Counted from the stretch's first letter, positions 46,793-56,892 are shown. The stretch: 64,000 nt of DNA from Streptomyces cellostaticus (GCF_023630175.1 NZ_JALLIN010000016.1:62001-126000), one strand, 5' to 3'. Numbers and translations are program-made. Notes: a model not told the origin generated them from the letters alone.

Positions 46793-47386
46793 TTACAGCG
46801 CGCCCTTCGTCGACGGGAGGATGCCGGCCGCGCGCGGGTCGCGCTCGGAGGCGTAGCGGAGCGCCCGGGCGAGCGCCTTGAACTGGCACTCCACGATGTG
46901 GTGCGCGTTGCGCCCGTAGGGCACGTGCACGTGCAGCGCGACCTGTGCCTGGGCGACGAAGGACTCCAGGATGTGCCGGGTCATCGTGGTGTCGTACTCG
47001 CCGATCATCGGCGCCATGTTCTCGGGCTCGGTGTGCACGAGGTAGGGGCGGCCGGAGAGGTCGACGGTGACCTGGGCGAGGGACTCGTCCAGCGGGACCG
47101 TGCAGTTGCCGAAGCGGTAGATGCCCACCTTGTCGCCGAGGGCCTGCCGGAAGGCGGCGCCGAGCGCGAGCGCGGTGTCCTCGATGGTGTGGTGGGAGTC
47201 GATGTGCAGGTCGCCGTCGGTCTTCACGGTCAGGTCGAACAGACCGTGCCGGCCGAGCTGGTCGAGCATGTGGTCGTAGAAGCCGACGCCGGTGGCGATG
47301 TCGGTCCTGCCGGTGCCGTCGAGGTCGATCTCGACCAGTACCGAGGTCTCCTTGGTGGTGCGCTCCACGCGTCCGACGCGGCTCAT
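46793..47386 (-). CDS. hisB: Imidazoleglycerol-phosphate dehydratase
   Basis: A 197-residue monofunctional dehydratase without the phosphatase domain found in enteric HisB. The two manganese sites are formed by [37 protein letters not shown] loop and the C-terminal [19 protein letters not shown] (read in parts). Its ATG overlaps the hisC stop by four bases. It makes imidazole acetol phosphate for HisC. Confidence 0.97.
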   Translation of the reverse strand: MSRVGRVERTTKETSVLVEIDLDGTGRTDIATGVGFYDHMLDQLGRHGLFDLTVKTDGDLHIDSHHTIEDTALALGAAFRQALGDKVGIYRFGNCTVPLDESLAQVTVDLSGRPYLVHTEPENMAPMIGEYDTTMTRHILESFVAQAQVALHVHVPYGRNAHHIVECQFKALARALRYASERDPRAAGILPSTKGAL

Positions 47387-48489
47387 GGCTGGGTCTCCTT
47401 CTGCAACTCACGGACCGCGTCGAGAAACGCGTCGTTCTCCTCGGGGGTGCCGGCGGACACCCGCAGCCACCCCGGTACGCCGTTGTCCCGGACCAGGACG
47501 CCCCGGTCGAGGATCCTCCGCCAGGCCTCGTGGGCGCTGTCGAAGCGGCCGAACTGCACGAAGTTCGCGTCGGACTCGACCACCTCGAAGCCGATCGCGC
47601 GCAGCTCGGCGACCAGCCGGTCGCGCTCCGACTTGAGCTGCTCGACATAGCCCAGCAGGGTGTCGGTGTGCTCCAGTGCGGCCAGGGCGGTCGCCTGGGT
47701 GATCGCCGACAGGTGGTACGGCAGCCGGACGAGCTGTACGGCGTCCACGACGGCGGGGTCGGCTGCGAGGTAGCCGAGGCGCAGTCCGGCGGCACCGAAC
47801 GCCTTGGACATGGTGCGCGAGACGACCAGGTGGGGCCGGCCCGCCAGCAGCGGCAGCAGCGACTCGCCGTGGCTGAACTCGACGTAGGCCTCGTCCACGA
47901 TCACCATGGACGGCTTGGCCGCCTGGGCGGCCTCGTACAGCCCGAGGACCGTCTCGGGCGGAACGGCGTTGCCGGTGGGGTTGTTGGGGGTGGTCACGAA
48001 GACGACGTCGGGCCGGTGCTCGGCGATCACGCGCCGGGCGGCGGCGAGGTCGATCCCGAAGTCCTCGCCGCGGGGGCCGGAGATCCAGCCGGTGCCCGTG
48101 CCGCGCGCGATGAGCGCGTGCATCGAGTACGACGGCTCGAAGCCGACGGCCGTGCGGCCCGGTCCGCCGAAGGTCTGCAGGAGCTGCTGGATGACCTCGT
48201 TGGAGCCGTTGGCCGCCCAGACGTTCTCGACGCCGAGCGGGTACTTGCCGGTGTCCGTCAGGTACTTGGCCAGCTCGGTGCGGAGCCGGACCGCGTCCCG
48301 GTCGGGGTAGCGGTTCAGGTCGCGGGCGGCCTCCCGGACCCGCTCCACGATCCGCTCGACCAGCGGCTCGGGCAGCGGGTAGGGGTTCTCGTTGGTGTTC
48401 AGCCGTACGGGGACGTCCAACTGGGGCGCTCCGTAGGGGGACTTGCCGCGCAGCTCGTCCCGTACGGGCAGATCGTCGATGCCGGTCAC
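47383..48489 (-). CDS. hisC: Histidinol-phosphate aminotransferase
   Basis: A 368-residue class II-type PLP aminotransferase that converts imidazole acetol phosphate and glutamate to histidinol phosphate. [11 protein letters not shown] near the start, [40 protein letters not shown] and the PLP lysine in [17 protein letters not shown] are visible. The GTG start overlaps the hisD stop by four bases. It lies second in the his operon. Confidence 0.96.
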   Translation of the reverse strand: MTGIDDLPVRDELRGKSPYGAPQLDVPVRLNTNENPYPLPEPLVERIVERVREAARDLNRYPDRDAVRLRTELAKYLTDTGKYPLGVENVWAANGSNEVIQQLLQTFGGPGRTAVGFEPSYSMHALIARGTGTGWISGPRGEDFGIDLAAARRVIAEHRPDVVFVTTPNNPTGNAVPPETVLGLYEAAQAAKPSMVIVDEAYVEFSHGESLLPLLAGRPHLVVSRTMSKAFGAAGLRLGYLAADPAVVDAVQLVRLPYHLSAITQATALAALEHTDTLLGYVEQLKSERDRLVAELRAIGFEVVESDANFVQFGRFDSAHEAWRRILDRGVLVRDNGVPGWLRVSAGTPEENDAFLDAVRELQKETQP

Positions 48490-49829
48490 TTGCTCTCGGG
48501 TACCTTCCAGCCGAACCGTGCCTTGATCGCCGCGCCGTGCGCGGGCAGGTCCTCCGCCTCCGCCAGCGTGACCACGTGGTGCGCGACCTCGGCCAGGGCG
48601 TCCTCCGTGTAGTCGACGATGTGGATGCCGCGCAGGAAGGACTGGACGGACAGGCCCGAGGAGTGGCAGGCGCAGCCGCCGGTGGGCAGGACGTGGTTGG
48701 ACCCGGCCGCGTAGTCGCCGAGCGAGACGGGCGCCCAGGGGCCGACGAAGATCGCGCCGGCGTTGCGCACCCGGTCGGCGAGCGCGGTGGCGTCGGCGGT
48801 CTGAATCTCCAGGTGCTCGGCGCCGTACGCGTCGACCACCCGCAGGCCCTCCTCCACGCCGTCCACGAGGACGATCGCGGACTGCTTGCCGGCCAGGGCC
48901 GGGCGGATGCGGTCCTCGATGTGCCTGGTCGCCGCCACCTGCGGAGCCAGCTCCTTCTCCACCGCGTCGGCCAGCTCGGTGGAGTCGGTGACCAGCACGG
49001 CGGCCGCGAGCGGGTCGTGTTCGGCCTGGCTGATCAGGTCAGCGGCGACGTGCGCCGGGTCGGCGGTGTCGTCCGCGAGGATCGCGATCTCCGTGGGGCC
49101 GGCCTCGGTGTCGATGCCGATCTTCCCGGTGAAGTAGCGCTTGGCCGCGGCCACCCAGATGTTGCCGGGGCCGGTGACCATGTTGGCGGGCGCGCAGGAC
49201 TCGGTGCCGTACGCGAACATCGCGACGGCGGTGGCGCCGCCGGCCGCGTAGACCTCGTCCACACCGAGCAGCGCGCACGCGGCGAGGATCGTCGGGTGCG
49301 GCAGTCCGCCGGCGGGACCGTCCTCGAAAGCGGGGGCCTGCGCCGGGGAGGCGAGCGCGATCGAGCCGACTCCGGCCTCCTGCGCCGGGACCACGTTCAT
49401 GATCACGGACGAGGGGTAGACGGACCGGCCGCCGGGCGCGTACAGCCCGACGCGCTCGACCGGCACCCACTTCTCGGTCACCGAGCCGCCGGGCACGACC
49501 TGGGTGGTGTGCGGGGTGCGGCGCTGCGCGCGGTGGACCAGGCGGGCCCGGCGGATGGACTCCTCCAGGGCGGCGCGCACGGCCGGGTCGAGGGCGGCGA
49601 GCGCGTCCGTCAGCGCCCGGGCCGGGACACGGACGGATTCCAGCCGTACTCCGTCGAACTTCTCGGCGAAGTCGATCAGCGCCGCGTCGCCCCGATGATG
49701 CACGGCCTCGCAGATCGGACGCACCTTCTCCAGGGCGGCCTGAACGTCGAAGTCGGCTCGGGGCAGCAGGTCGCGCAGGGCGGGGCCCTCGGGGAGGGCG
49801 TCGCCGCGCAGATCGATTCGGGAGATCAC
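48486..49829 (-). CDS. hisD: Histidinol dehydrogenase
   Basis: A 447-residue enzyme for the last two oxidations from histidinol to histidine. Family features are [71 protein letters not shown] and the catalytic EHLEIQ region. GTG 49829 is chosen because the conserved start RIDLRGD follows at once; the open frame upstream is not coding. It is the first gene of the his operon and faces the beta-helix gene. An inverted repeat lies 42-58 bases upstream. Confidence 0.96.
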   Translation of the reverse strand: MISRIDLRGDALPEGPALRDLLPRADFDVQAALEKVRPICEAVHHRGDAALIDFAEKFDGVRLESVRVPARALTDALAALDPAVRAALEESIRRARLVHRAQRRTPHTTQVVPGGSVTEKWVPVERVGLYAPGGRSVYPSSVIMNVVPAQEAGVGSIALASPAQAPAFEDGPAGGLPHPTILAACALLGVDEVYAAGGATAVAMFAYGTESCAPANMVTGPGNIWVAAAKRYFTGKIGIDTEAGPTEIAILADDTADPAHVAADLISQAEHDPLAAAVLVTDSTELADAVEKELAPQVAATRHIEDRIRPALAGKQSAIVLVDGVEEGLRVVDAYGAEHLEIQTADATALADRVRNAGAIFVGPWAPVSLGDYAAGSNHVLPTGGCACHSSGLSVQSFLRGIHIVDYTEDALAEVAHHVVTLAEAEDLPAHGAAIKARFGWKVPESK

Positions 49830-49870
49830 GTACTCAATTCTCTCAGACCCGCGTCCGTCGCCGTCCCTGC

Positions 49871-49887
49871 GTATCAATGGCTGATAC
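49871..49887. promoter_or_regulatory. Candidate operator of the his operon
   Basis: Inverted repeat GTATCA-ATGGC-TGATAC with perfect 6-bp arms, placed 42-58 bases before hisD in the divergent promoter region and in an AT-richer context. Confidence 0.35.
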
Positions 49888-50007
49888 AGAACGTGGCCGG
49901 AACGTGGAAGATCACCTTCACGTCTAGTGTGCCGGGCGTCACCCAGCGGGCATGAACGGGTGTACGGAGCAGACGACTTGTCCAGCGGCCCGGAAAGAGG
50001 GAGAGCG

Positions 50008-51582
50008 GTGACCGAGGGGGCCGGCGACGCCGGAGATCTGCCGGAGGGCCTGACCGCGGCCGAGGCAGGTATGTGGCAGGCCTTCCGCAACGGCAGCGTG
50101 TACGACCTGAGCAGCGGGGACGCGGTGGTGGACGATCCGCACGGCGGGCATCCCTGGGGCCCGGAGCGGAGCGTCAGGGCGCGGATCGTCTGCTGGCTGC
50201 TGCTGGACGGGCCGCCCGCGCTGGCCGGCCGGGTGTCGGCGCTGAAGCTGGCGGGCGTGCGGATCACCGGCACGCTGGAGCTGGCCGGCGGCGCGGTCAC
50301 GCCGTACGTGGAGATGAGCGGCTGCCGCTTCGACGACCAGGTCCTGCTTCCCGAGGCCCGCTTCACGACCGTGCGCCTGGTGAACTGCGCGCTGCCCCGG
50401 CTGGAGGCGGCCCGGGTCACCACGGAGGGCGACCTGCACCTGCCACGCTGCCGCTTCCAGTACGGGGTGCGGCTGACCGACGCGCACATCGGGACGGACC
50501 TGCTGCTGAACCAGGCGGTCGTGCACCGGGACCGCAGCGGCCGCTCGATCGCGGCGGACGGCATGGGCGTCGGCCAGGACCTGCAGGCGGAGCTGCTGGA
50601 GTCGCACGGCGAGCTGAGCCTGCGCGGCGCCCAGGTCGGCGGCTCGCTGAGCCTGCGGGGGGCGAAACTGGCCAATCCGTACGCGCGACTCGCCCTGAAC
50701 GCGCCCCAGCTCACGGTGGAGCGCACCCTGTACCTGACCCCGGCCGGCGTGGGCAATCCGCTGCTGAGCGGGACGACCCCCGCGCGCGGGACGCGGATCC
50801 AGCGCTTCGAGTGCCAGGGCGGGGTGCGGCTGGACGACGGCAGGTTCGGGGACGCCGTGGACCTGGAGCGGGCCCGGTTCGTGTTGACCGACGACCAGGA
50901 CCTGTCGCTGCGCCGGGTGCAGACGCCGGAGCTGCGCTTCCTCGGGGACCGGCCGCAGCGCGGGCAGGTGAAGCTGTCCGGCGCGCGGGTCGTCAACCTG
51001 GTCGACCGCGCGGGGAGCTGGCCGGGCCCGGGCAGCCTGCACATGGGCGGCTTCAGCTACGAGAGCCTGGTTCCGCGCGGCCCGTTCCCGCTGACCCGGC
51101 GGCTCGACTGGGTGGCGGCGGCGACGGCCGAGTACAACCCGGAGCCCTACGAGCGGCTGGCGTCGGTGCTGCGCGCGGCCGGGGAGGACGAGGACGCGCG
51201 CGAGGTGCTGCTCGCCAAGCAGCGCCGGCGCCGCGAGACGCTGTCGCCGGCGGGCAAGGTCTGGGGCTTCGTGCAGGACTGGGCCGTGGCCTACGGCTAC
51301 CGGCCGGGCCGGGCGGCGGTGTGGATGGCGGTGCTGTGGGCGGCCGGCACGCTCGCCTTCGCGCACGCCGGGCATCCGCCGGTGGACTCCGGGGAGCGCC
51401 CGTCCTGGAGTCCCGCCCTGTTCACGCTCGACCTGCTGCTGCCGGTGATCGACCTGGGCCAGGTCGACCAGTGGCAGTTTCGCGGCGGCTGGCAGTGGCT
51501 GACCGCCGTGATGATCATCATGGGGTGGATACTCGCGACCACCGTGGCGGCGGGTGCGACCCGGCTGCTGCGGCGGAGCTGA
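50008..51582 (+). CDS. Beta-helix-like protein with two C-terminal membrane helices
   Basis: A 524-residue protein often annotated only as a membrane-associated oxidoreductase, for which no NAD(P) or flavin motif is seen here. Residues about 75-380 form imperfect right-handed helix-like repeats with alternating hydrophobics, such as [20 protein letters not shown] and [14 protein letters not shown], in the manner of pentapeptide-repeat-related solenoids. Two membrane helices follow (about 437-455 and 498-517) with a Pro/Ser loop between. GTG 50008 has GAGGGAGAG upstream. It is divergent from hisD. Function unknown; a cytoplasmic solenoid tethered to the membrane is the best structural guess. 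Confidence 0.75.
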   Translation: MTEGAGDAGDLPEGLTAAEAGMWQAFRNGSVYDLSSGDAVVDDPHGGHPWGPERSVRARIVCWLLLDGPPALAGRVSALKLAGVRITGTLELAGGAVTPYVEMSGCRFDDQVLLPEARFTTVRLVNCALPRLEAARVTTEGDLHLPRCRFQYGVRLTDAHIGTDLLLNQAVVHRDRSGRSIAADGMGVGQDLQAELLESHGELSLRGAQVGGSLSLRGAKLANPYARLALNAPQLTVERTLYLTPAGVGNPLLSGTTPARGTRIQRFECQGGVRLDDGRFGDAVDLERARFVLTDDQDLSLRRVQTPELRFLGDRPQRGQVKLSGARVVNLVDRAGSWPGPGSLHMGGFSYESLVPRGPFPLTRRLDWVAAATAEYNPEPYERLASVLRAAGEDEDAREVLLAKQRRRRETLSPAGKVWGFVQDWAVAYGYRPGRAAVWMAVLWAAGTLAFAHAGHPPVDSGERPSWSPALFTLDLLLPVIDLGQVDQWQFRGGWQWLTAVMIIMGWILATTVAAGATRLLRRS

Positions 51583-51762
51583 CGGCCCGGCCACCTGGCC
51601 GTCCGACCCGCCCGGCCGACGAACCACGGCTCACATCCACAGCCCGCGGACAGGTGCCGCACACCCGCCGGGCCCACCCTTTGCCCGTCCTTGACCTCGT
51701 GCCGTACAACCTTTCACGACTTGACCAGGCCCTCTGGCGCTCCCCCGACCTGCGGTCTTTCA

Positions 51763-52815
51763 ATGGTCGACACCATGGCTCTGCTGCCGGCGTTCTTCCG
51801 CCCCACCCGGACGACACGACGTGCCTCGCATCCGGCCGCCCCTCCCCAGGGCGACTTCGAGGCCGTTCTCGACGCGCCCGACGAGCATCTCTCGCCCGCG
51901 CTGGTCGCGGCCGGCCGGGGTGAGTACCGCGAGGCCTCCGCCCTGCTCGCCGCCACACGCGCGGCCGGCCGCTGGGAGGACCGCGACCGCCACACGAGGC
52001 GGCTCGCCGGCTTCGCCCGCTGCCGCCCCGAGTGGTTCGAGGCCTGGCGCGCGGCGGCCCCCGGCGATCCCGACGCCGCCCTGGTCGCGGCCCAGCTCGC
52101 GGTGGACCGCGCGTGGCGCTCGCCGGCCCGCGCCGAGCTGCTGCGCGAGGTGAGCCCGCTGATCACGGCCGCGGCCCGCGCCGACGACCGCGATCCGGTG
52201 CCCTGGCGGATCGCCCTCGACCACGCGCGCGGCTCCCGAGCCGGCCACCGCTACTTCGAGGAGCTGTGGGAGGCGGCGGTCCGGCGCTCCCCGCACCACT
52301 ACGGCTGCCATGTGGCCGCCCTGCGGTACCTGGCGACCTTCTGGCACGGCTCGCACCGCGAGTGCTTCGACTTCGCCGACCGGGCCGCGCAGGACGCCCC
52401 GGCCGGCTCGCTGGTGCAGGCGCTGCCGGCCCGGGCGGCCTTCGGCTATCTGACCGACGACTGCGGTCCCGAGGTGCCGCGCGAGCGCCTGGACGCGGCC
52501 GCCGACCGGGCGGTGTCGCTCTCCGCCCGCTTCCCGGCCGCCACCCCCGGACCGGCCCAGATGCGCAACAAGCTGCTGTATCTCCTGATCCGGCTGGGCC
52601 GGTGGGAGGACGCGCGCGCCCAGCTCGGCCTGATCGGCCCGTACGCCACCTCGTTCCCCTGGGAGCGGTTCTCCGACGACCCGCTGGGCCAGTTCCTGCG
52701 GCTGCGCGAGGGGCTCCTCGGATCCACTTCCCCCACGTCCCTCTCCGCGCTGGTCAGGACGCCGCGGCGGACGCCGGGCGGGCACCGCGGCCGAGTGCCC
52801 GCCGCCGACCATTAG
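51763..52815 (+). CDS. Conserved hypothetical protein with TPR-like helical repeats
   Basis: A 350-residue alanine- and arginine-rich protein, mostly helical. Segments such as AAGRGEYREASALLAATRAAGRWEDRDRH and WEDARAQLGLIGPYA look like tetratricopeptide-type helix pairs, and the centre has HYGCHVAALRYLATFWHGSHRECFDFADRAA. No catalytic motif, signal or membrane span. Start ATG 51763 is used, ATG 51775 is possible; neither has a strong ribosome-binding site. It is followed after 11 bases by the Lon-like gene, with which it is probably cotranscribed. Function not recognised. Confidence 0.75.
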   Translation: MVDTMALLPAFFRPTRTTRRASHPAAPPQGDFEAVLDAPDEHLSPALVAAGRGEYREASALLAATRAAGRWEDRDRHTRRLAGFARCRPEWFEAWRAAAPGDPDAALVAAQLAVDRAWRSPARAELLREVSPLITAAARADDRDPVPWRIALDHARGSRAGHRYFEELWEAAVRRSPHHYGCHVAALRYLATFWHGSHRECFDFADRAAQDAPAGSLVQALPARAAFGYLTDDCGPEVPRERLDAAADRAVSLSARFPAATPGPAQMRNKLLYLLIRLGRWEDARAQLGLIGPYATSFPWERFSDDPLGQFLRLREGLLGSTSPTSLSALVRTPRRTPGGHRGRVPAADH

Positions 52816-52826
52816 GCTGGGTCGCC

Positions 52827-53564
52827 GTGACCACCGTCCGTCTGCCCCTGTTCCCGCTGAACTCTGTGCTGTTCCCGGGGCTCGTGCTGCCCCTGAACAT
52901 CTTCGAGGAGCGGTACCGCGCCATGATGCGCGAGCTGTTGAAGACCCCCGAGGACGAACCGCGCCGGTTCGCCGCGGTGGCCATCCGTGACGGCCACGAG
53001 GTGGCGCCGAGCGCTCCGGGCATGCCGGATCCCACGGCGCGGCCCGAACGCGGCCCGGCCGCCGGTTTCGGCCCGGACCCCCTGAAGTCGTTCCACGGCG
53101 TGGGCTGCGTGGCGGACGCGGCGACCATCCGGGAACGCGACAACGGCACGTTCGAGGTGCTGGCGACCGGGACCACCCGGATGCGGCTGCTGTCGGTGGA
53201 GGCGTCGGGTCCGTTCCTGACGGCCGAGCTGGAGGAGCTCGCGGAGGAGCCCGGCGACGAGGCGGGCGCGCTGGCCGAGGGCGTCCTGCGCTCGTTCCGC
53301 CAGTACCAGAAGCGCCTGGCGGGCGCCCGCGAGCGCTCGCTGGCGGCCACGGAGCTGCCCGACGACCCCTCGGTGGTCTCCTACCTGGTGGCCGCCGCCA
53401 TGGTGCTCGACACGCCGACGAAGCAGCGGCTGCTCCAGGCGCCGGACACCGCCTCCCGTCTCCGGGACGAGCTGAAGCTCCTTCGCTCGGAGGGGGCGAT
53501 CATCCGTAGTCTGCCGTCCCTGCCCGCGTTCGAGCTGACGCGGACGCCGACCAGCATGAACTGA
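52827..53564 (+). CDS. Lon protease N-terminal (LON substrate-binding) domain protein
   Basis: A 245-residue stand-alone LON domain protein. The start RLPLFPLNSVLFPGLVLPLNIFEERYRAMM is the classic LAN signature, FHGVGCVADAATIRERDNGTFEVLATGTTRMRL and the C-terminal helical bundle (about 130-230) complete the fold. There is no ATPase or Ser-Lys protease part, so it cannot be a protease by itself; it may bind substrates or act as an adaptor. GTG 52827 is chosen as the fold begins six residues on. It precedes a YbaK-type deacylase by 28 bases. Confidence 0.92.
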   Translation: MTTVRLPLFPLNSVLFPGLVLPLNIFEERYRAMMRELLKTPEDEPRRFAAVAIRDGHEVAPSAPGMPDPTARPERGPAAGFGPDPLKSFHGVGCVADAATIRERDNGTFEVLATGTTRMRLLSVEASGPFLTAELEELAEEPGDEAGALAEGVLRSFRQYQKRLAGARERSLAATELPDDPSVVSYLVAAAMVLDTPTKQRLLQAPDTASRLRDELKLLRSEGAIIRSLPSLPAFELTRTPTSMN

Positions 53565-53592
53565 GCGAACCGAACCGAGGCCCGGCACCCCG

Positions 53593-54093
53593 ATGGCGAA
53601 GAAGTCCAGAAAGCAGCAGTCCGGCGGCACGCCCGCCACCGTGGCGCTGACCGCGGCGGGCGTGGACCACACCGTCCACGCCTACGCGCACGACCCCGCC
53701 CACCCCTCCTACGGCGAGGAGGCGGCGGAGGCGATGGGCGTCTCCCCGGACCGGGTCTTCAAGACCCTGGTGGCCGACGTCGACGGCGCGCTGACGGTGG
53801 CGGTGGTGCCGGTCTCCGGCACGCTGGACCTGAAGGCGCTGGCGGCGGCGGTGGGCGGCAAACGGGCGGCCATGGCGGACCCGGCCCTCGCCGAACGCAC
53901 CACCGGCTACGTCCGGGGCGGCATCTCCCCGCTGGGCCAGCGCAAGCGGCTCCGCACGGTCCTGGACGACTCGGCCGGCTCCCACGCCACCATCTGCGTC
54001 TCGGCGGGCCGCCGGGGCCTGGAGGTGGAACTGGCCCCGGCCGACCTGGCCGCGCTCACGGAGGCGGTGCTCGCACCGATCGGCCGCGACTGA
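53593..54093 (+). CDS. ybaK: Cys-tRNA(Pro)/Cys-tRNA(Cys) deacylase, YbaK/EbsC type
   Basis: A 166-residue YbaK-domain protein. After a short basic N-terminus it reads YGEEAAEAMGVSPDRVFKTLVADVDG, where the conserved lysine of VFKTLV lies in the substrate pocket, then AVVPVSGTLDLKALAAAVGGKRAAMADP, TGYVRGGISPLGQRKRL and ICVSAGRRGLEVELAPADL. It hydrolyses cysteine mischarged on tRNA-Pro, acting in translation quality control. Probably cotranscribed with the Lon-like gene. Confidence 0.93.
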   Translation: MAKKSRKQQSGGTPATVALTAAGVDHTVHAYAHDPAHPSYGEEAAEAMGVSPDRVFKTLVADVDGALTVAVVPVSGTLDLKALAAAVGGKRAAMADPALAERTTGYVRGGISPLGQRKRLRTVLDDSAGSHATICVSAGRRGLEVELAPADLAALTEAVLAPIGRD

Positions 54094-54301
54094 CCCGGCC
54101 GGGCGGCCACGGTACGCGGGGAGCGGCACTGCCGGGAGCGGTACGCCCGCGGCGGTGCGTCCGGCCCGGGTACGGCTCCCCGGGGTCCGGCACGTCATGC
54201 CCGGAAAGGGCCCACGGCGCTTCCGCGGCCCGCGCGGGGGCGCTTCGCCACGAGGACCCGGCGCCTCGGGCCGGCCGGTGCGCCGGGGCCCCGCGGGCGC
54301 C

Positions 54302-54353
54302 AGACCGGGTACGGCTCCCCGCGGGTCAGACCGGGTACGGCTCCTCGGGGTCC
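54302..54353. repeat. 26-bp tandem duplication over the end of the DUF2567 gene
   Basis: Two adjacent copies beginning AGACCGGGTACGGCTCC at 54302 and 54328; the second contains the last codons and stop of the DUF2567 gene. A third, partial copy (CCGGGTACGGCTCCCCGGGGTC) lies at about 54166-54187. Confidence 0.75.
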
Positions 54354-54958
54354 CGGGGGCCGAACAGGGCCGTGAGCCCCAGGTGGACCAGGAGTGCCGC
54401 CAGGGGCCAGGCCAGCAGGGCGCCCTTCGCCCCCAGCTTCAGCGGGGCCGAGAAGGTCACGCCCTTGCCCACCGCCCTGGCGTGGGCTATGACATCGGAC
54501 TCGGGTCCCAGCCAGACGCCGAGCCGCCAGGCCAGCAGCGACCCGAGGAGCCCGCCGAGGCCCAGCGCCACCACCAGCGGCACGCCGCCGCGCCGTCGCC
54601 ACAGGAACACCGCGACCGCGCTGACCAGCCCGAAGGCCAGCCCCAGCAGGGTGAACGTGCCGTCCACACCGACCGCCTGCTCACCCTCGGTGTCCTTGAT
54701 GTACACGACCCAGCTCTTGTCGACCTCGTCGGCGATCAGCGGCACGTGCGGCGCCAGCCACCACCACAGCAGCCCGAGCAGGATCCCGCCCACGGTCACG
54801 GCCACGGTGACCACAGCGGCCTCCCGCACTTCGGTCTTCATCCCGGGGCCGTCCTGTTCGTACATGCCCGCGAACTCAGACCCGGCAGGACGGGCCTGCC
54901 GGACCTGGTGCGCGGAGTCGTCGTGCGGCGGCGGAGGCGGAGTCAGTGGTGCGGTCAC
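54326..54958 (-). CDS. DUF2567 membrane protein
   Basis: A 210-residue protein with a proline- and acid-rich cytoplasmic N-terminus (1-38) and four predicted membrane helices (about 42-65, 95-115, 120-140, 170-192). The extracytoplasmic loop PHVPLIADEVDKSWVVYIKDTEGEQAVGVDGTF is typical of DUF2567 (read in parts). GTG 54958 is used; internal ATGs near 54870 are possible. It lies last in a three-gene set after an ABC ATPase and permease, with 34 bases to the permease, and may belong to the exporter functionally. Its 3' end has been copied in tandem. Confidence 0.8.
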   Translation of the reverse strand: MTAPLTPPPPPHDDSAHQVRQARPAGSEFAGMYEQDGPGMKTEVREAAVVTVAVTVGGILLGLLWWWLAPHVPLIADEVDKSWVVYIKDTEGEQAVGVDGTFTLLGLAFGLVSAVAVFLWRRRGGVPLVVALGLGGLLGSLLAWRLGVWLGPESDVIAHARAVGKGVTFSAPLKLGAKGALLAWPLAALLVHLGLTALFGPRDPEEPYPV

Positions 54959-54992
54959 CCTGACATCGTGCCAGGTCGTGCCGTGAGCCGCG

Positions 54993-55814
54993 TCACCGGA
55001 CGGCCGCCCTGCGGTACGCCCAGGTCGCCGCGGCCAGCGAGACCACTCCGACACCCGCGCACACCCCCAGGTCGGCCAGGACGACGGCCCAGTCGGGGTG
55101 TGCCCCGAAGGTCCGCGCGTACGCCTCCACGCCGTAGGTCGAGGGCAGCAGGTCCCGGGCCAGACGGATGATCTGCGGCATCCGGTCGGCGGGCAGCACA
55201 CCCAGCAGCAGCGCCGCGGACATGCCGAGCTGGCCGAGCAGTGTGGCCAGCTCCGGCCGCGGCGCGAGCAGGCCGCAGGCGGCCCCGAGCCCGGCGAGCG
55301 CGGCTCCGGCGAGCGGGATCACGGCCACCAGGATCCACAGGTTGGACAAGGGCAGCCCGAACAGCACGCAGCCGAAGACGGCCGTCACCAGCGTCCCCGG
55401 CACGGTGAACGAGGCGTACGCCCCCGCCGCGCCCAGTACGACCGCAGCGGGCGGCACCGGCAGCGTGGCGTAGTGGTCGAGCCCGCCGCTGGCCCGGAGC
55501 TGCCCGAAGTACTGCGACAGCAGGTTCAGCGCCACATAGGCGACCACCAGCACCGAGGACCCGGCGACCACGGACTGGGCCTCGCTGCCGCTGTCCACGA
55601 CGCCCCGCATCATCACGGTGATGCCGACCGACTGGAAGGTCGCCACGAACAGCAGCGGGATACGGGCCACCCGGGCACGGGAGAGCTGCGCCCGGTAGAC
55701 GGCCACCAGCGACGGCCACAGCCGCGCGGGCGGACCGAGCTCGGCGGCGCCCGGGGCCGCGTCCGGAACGGCCCGGGCGCCGCCGGGCAGAACCTCGGCG
55801 GGTACGACACTCAC
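54993..55814 (-). CDS. ABC transporter permease (ABC-2 type)
   Basis: A 273-residue integral membrane protein with six helices from about 45 to 265, of the ABC-2/DrrB-like exporter type: SVGITVMMRGVVDSGSEAQSVVAGSSVLVVAYVALNLLSQYFGQLRASGGLDHYATLPVPP (read in parts). The LDHYATLPV stretch is typical of the family coupling region. GTG 55814 follows GAGGAG at eight bases. It pairs with the ATPase encoded directly upstream on the same strand. Cargo is unknown; such pairs export drugs, lipids or peptides. Confidence 0.9.
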   Translation of the reverse strand: MSVVPAEVLPGGARAVPDAAPGAAELGPPARLWPSLVAVYRAQLSRARVARIPLLFVATFQSVGITVMMRGVVDSGSEAQSVVAGSSVLVVAYVALNLLSQYFGQLRASGGLDHYATLPVPPAAVVLGAAGAYASFTVPGTLVTAVFGCVLFGLPLSNLWILVAVIPLAGAALAGLGAACGLLAPRPELATLLGQLGMSAALLLGVLPADRMPQIIRLARDLLPSTYGVEAYARTFGAHPDWAVVLADLGVCAGVGVVSLAAATWAYRRAAVR

Positions 55815-55878
55815 GACGCGCTGCTCCTCTTCCCTACGGCCCCCGCGCACACCCGTACGCAGTGCGCGGCCCGCGCGC

Positions 55879-56892
55879 TCACGCCTTCACCAGTCCCTGC
55901 CGGGACGCCCCGCCCAGCGACAGGTACACATCCTCCAGGCTGGGCGTGGCGAGCGTGAAGTCGTCCAGGGCGGCGAAGGCCGCGCCGCCGGTCACCGTGG
56001 CGACCGCGGCACGGGCCTCCTCGGGTGCCAGCCGCAGCGTCCAGCGCCGGCCGGACTCCGCGGCCCGCTCGCGCAGCACGGCGACCTCGGGCACGTCCAG
56101 CGGTGCCCGCTCCCGCCACACCAGCTCGACCCGTACCTCGCCGGAGACCCGTTCCTTCAGACCCGCGGGGGTGTCGCAGGCGATGACCCGGCCCTGGTCC
56201 AGGACGGCGACCCGGTCGAGCACGGTCTCCGCCTCGATGACGTTGTGGGTGACCAGCAGCACGGTCGTCCCGCGCTCGGCCCTGCGCCGGTCCACGGCCG
56301 CCCACACCGCGCGCCGGGCCACGGGGTCCATTCCGGTGGTCGGCTCGTCGAGGACGAGCAGCGGCCGCTCCCCGACGAGGGCGGCGGCGAGACAGGCGAG
56401 CCGCCGCTGCCCCCCGGACAGCTTCTTCAGTGCCCGGCCCGCGATCGGCGTGAGGCCGAGCTCCTCGAGCACGGCGTCCCGCTCGGCACGGGCCCGCCGT
56501 ACGTCCAGGCCGCGCAGCCGCCCGGTGGTCTCGGCGGCGAGCGCCACGGTCAGCTCGTCCAGGGCGGAGGACTCCTGCCCCAGGTAGGCGAGGATCCGGG
56601 CGGCGAGCCGGGGGTGCCTGACGATGTCGTGGCCGAGGATCTCGACGCTGCCCGCGTCCGGCCGCTGCAGCCCGGTGAGCTGGCGCACGAGGGTGGACTT
56701 GCCGGCGCCGTTCGGCCCGAGCAGCCCGAAGATCTCGCCGCGCCGCACCTCGAGTTCCACGCCGTCGGTGGCCCGTACCTCGGGCGTGCCCGGCGCCCCG
56801 CGCCGCCCCTTCACGGGCGGATAGGTCTTGGTGAGCCCACGCACGCGTACGACCTCGTCGTACCGAAGTGCCTGTGCCGCGCGCGTACTCAC
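55879..56892 (-). CDS. ABC transporter ATP-binding protein (exporter, DrrA/CcmA type)
   Basis: A 337-residue ATPase. Walker A GLLGPNGAGKSTLVRQL, Q-loop LAYLGQESSALDELTV, signature KKLSGGQRRLACLAAAL, Walker B PLLVLDEPTTGMDP and the switch LVTHNVIEAE are complete. The last 90 residues form the DUF4162-like regulatory domain of DrrA-type exporters. GTG 56892 is chosen just ahead of the conserved VVRVRGLTKTYP. It heads the ABC pair and follows the NYN-domain gene with 58 bases between, possibly in one transcript. Confidence 0.92.
   Translation of the reverse strand: MSTRAAQALRYDEVVRVRGLTKTYPPVKGRRGAPGTPEVRATDGVELEVRRGEIFGLLGPNGAGKSTLVRQLTGLQRPDAGSVEILGHDIVRHPRLAARILAYLGQESSALDELTVALAAETTGRLRGLDVRRARAERDAVLEELGLTPIAGRALKKLSGGQRRLACLAAALVGERPLLVLDEPTTGMDPVARRAVWAAVDRRRAERGTTVLLVTHNVIEAETVLDRVAVLDQGRVIACDTPAGLKERVSGEVRVELVWRERAPLDVPEVAVLRERAAESGRRWTLRLAPEEARAAVATVTGGAAFAALDDFTLATPSLEDVYLSLGGASRQGLVKA

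Noticed and set aside
49830..51044. Long upstream extension of hisD antisense to the beta-helix gene
   Set aside because: Shadow frame; hisD homology begins at the GTG at 49829.
51581..51603. Terminator after the beta-helix gene
   Set aside because: Only a 7-bp stem with a nine-base loop and no T-run; too weak to list as a feature.
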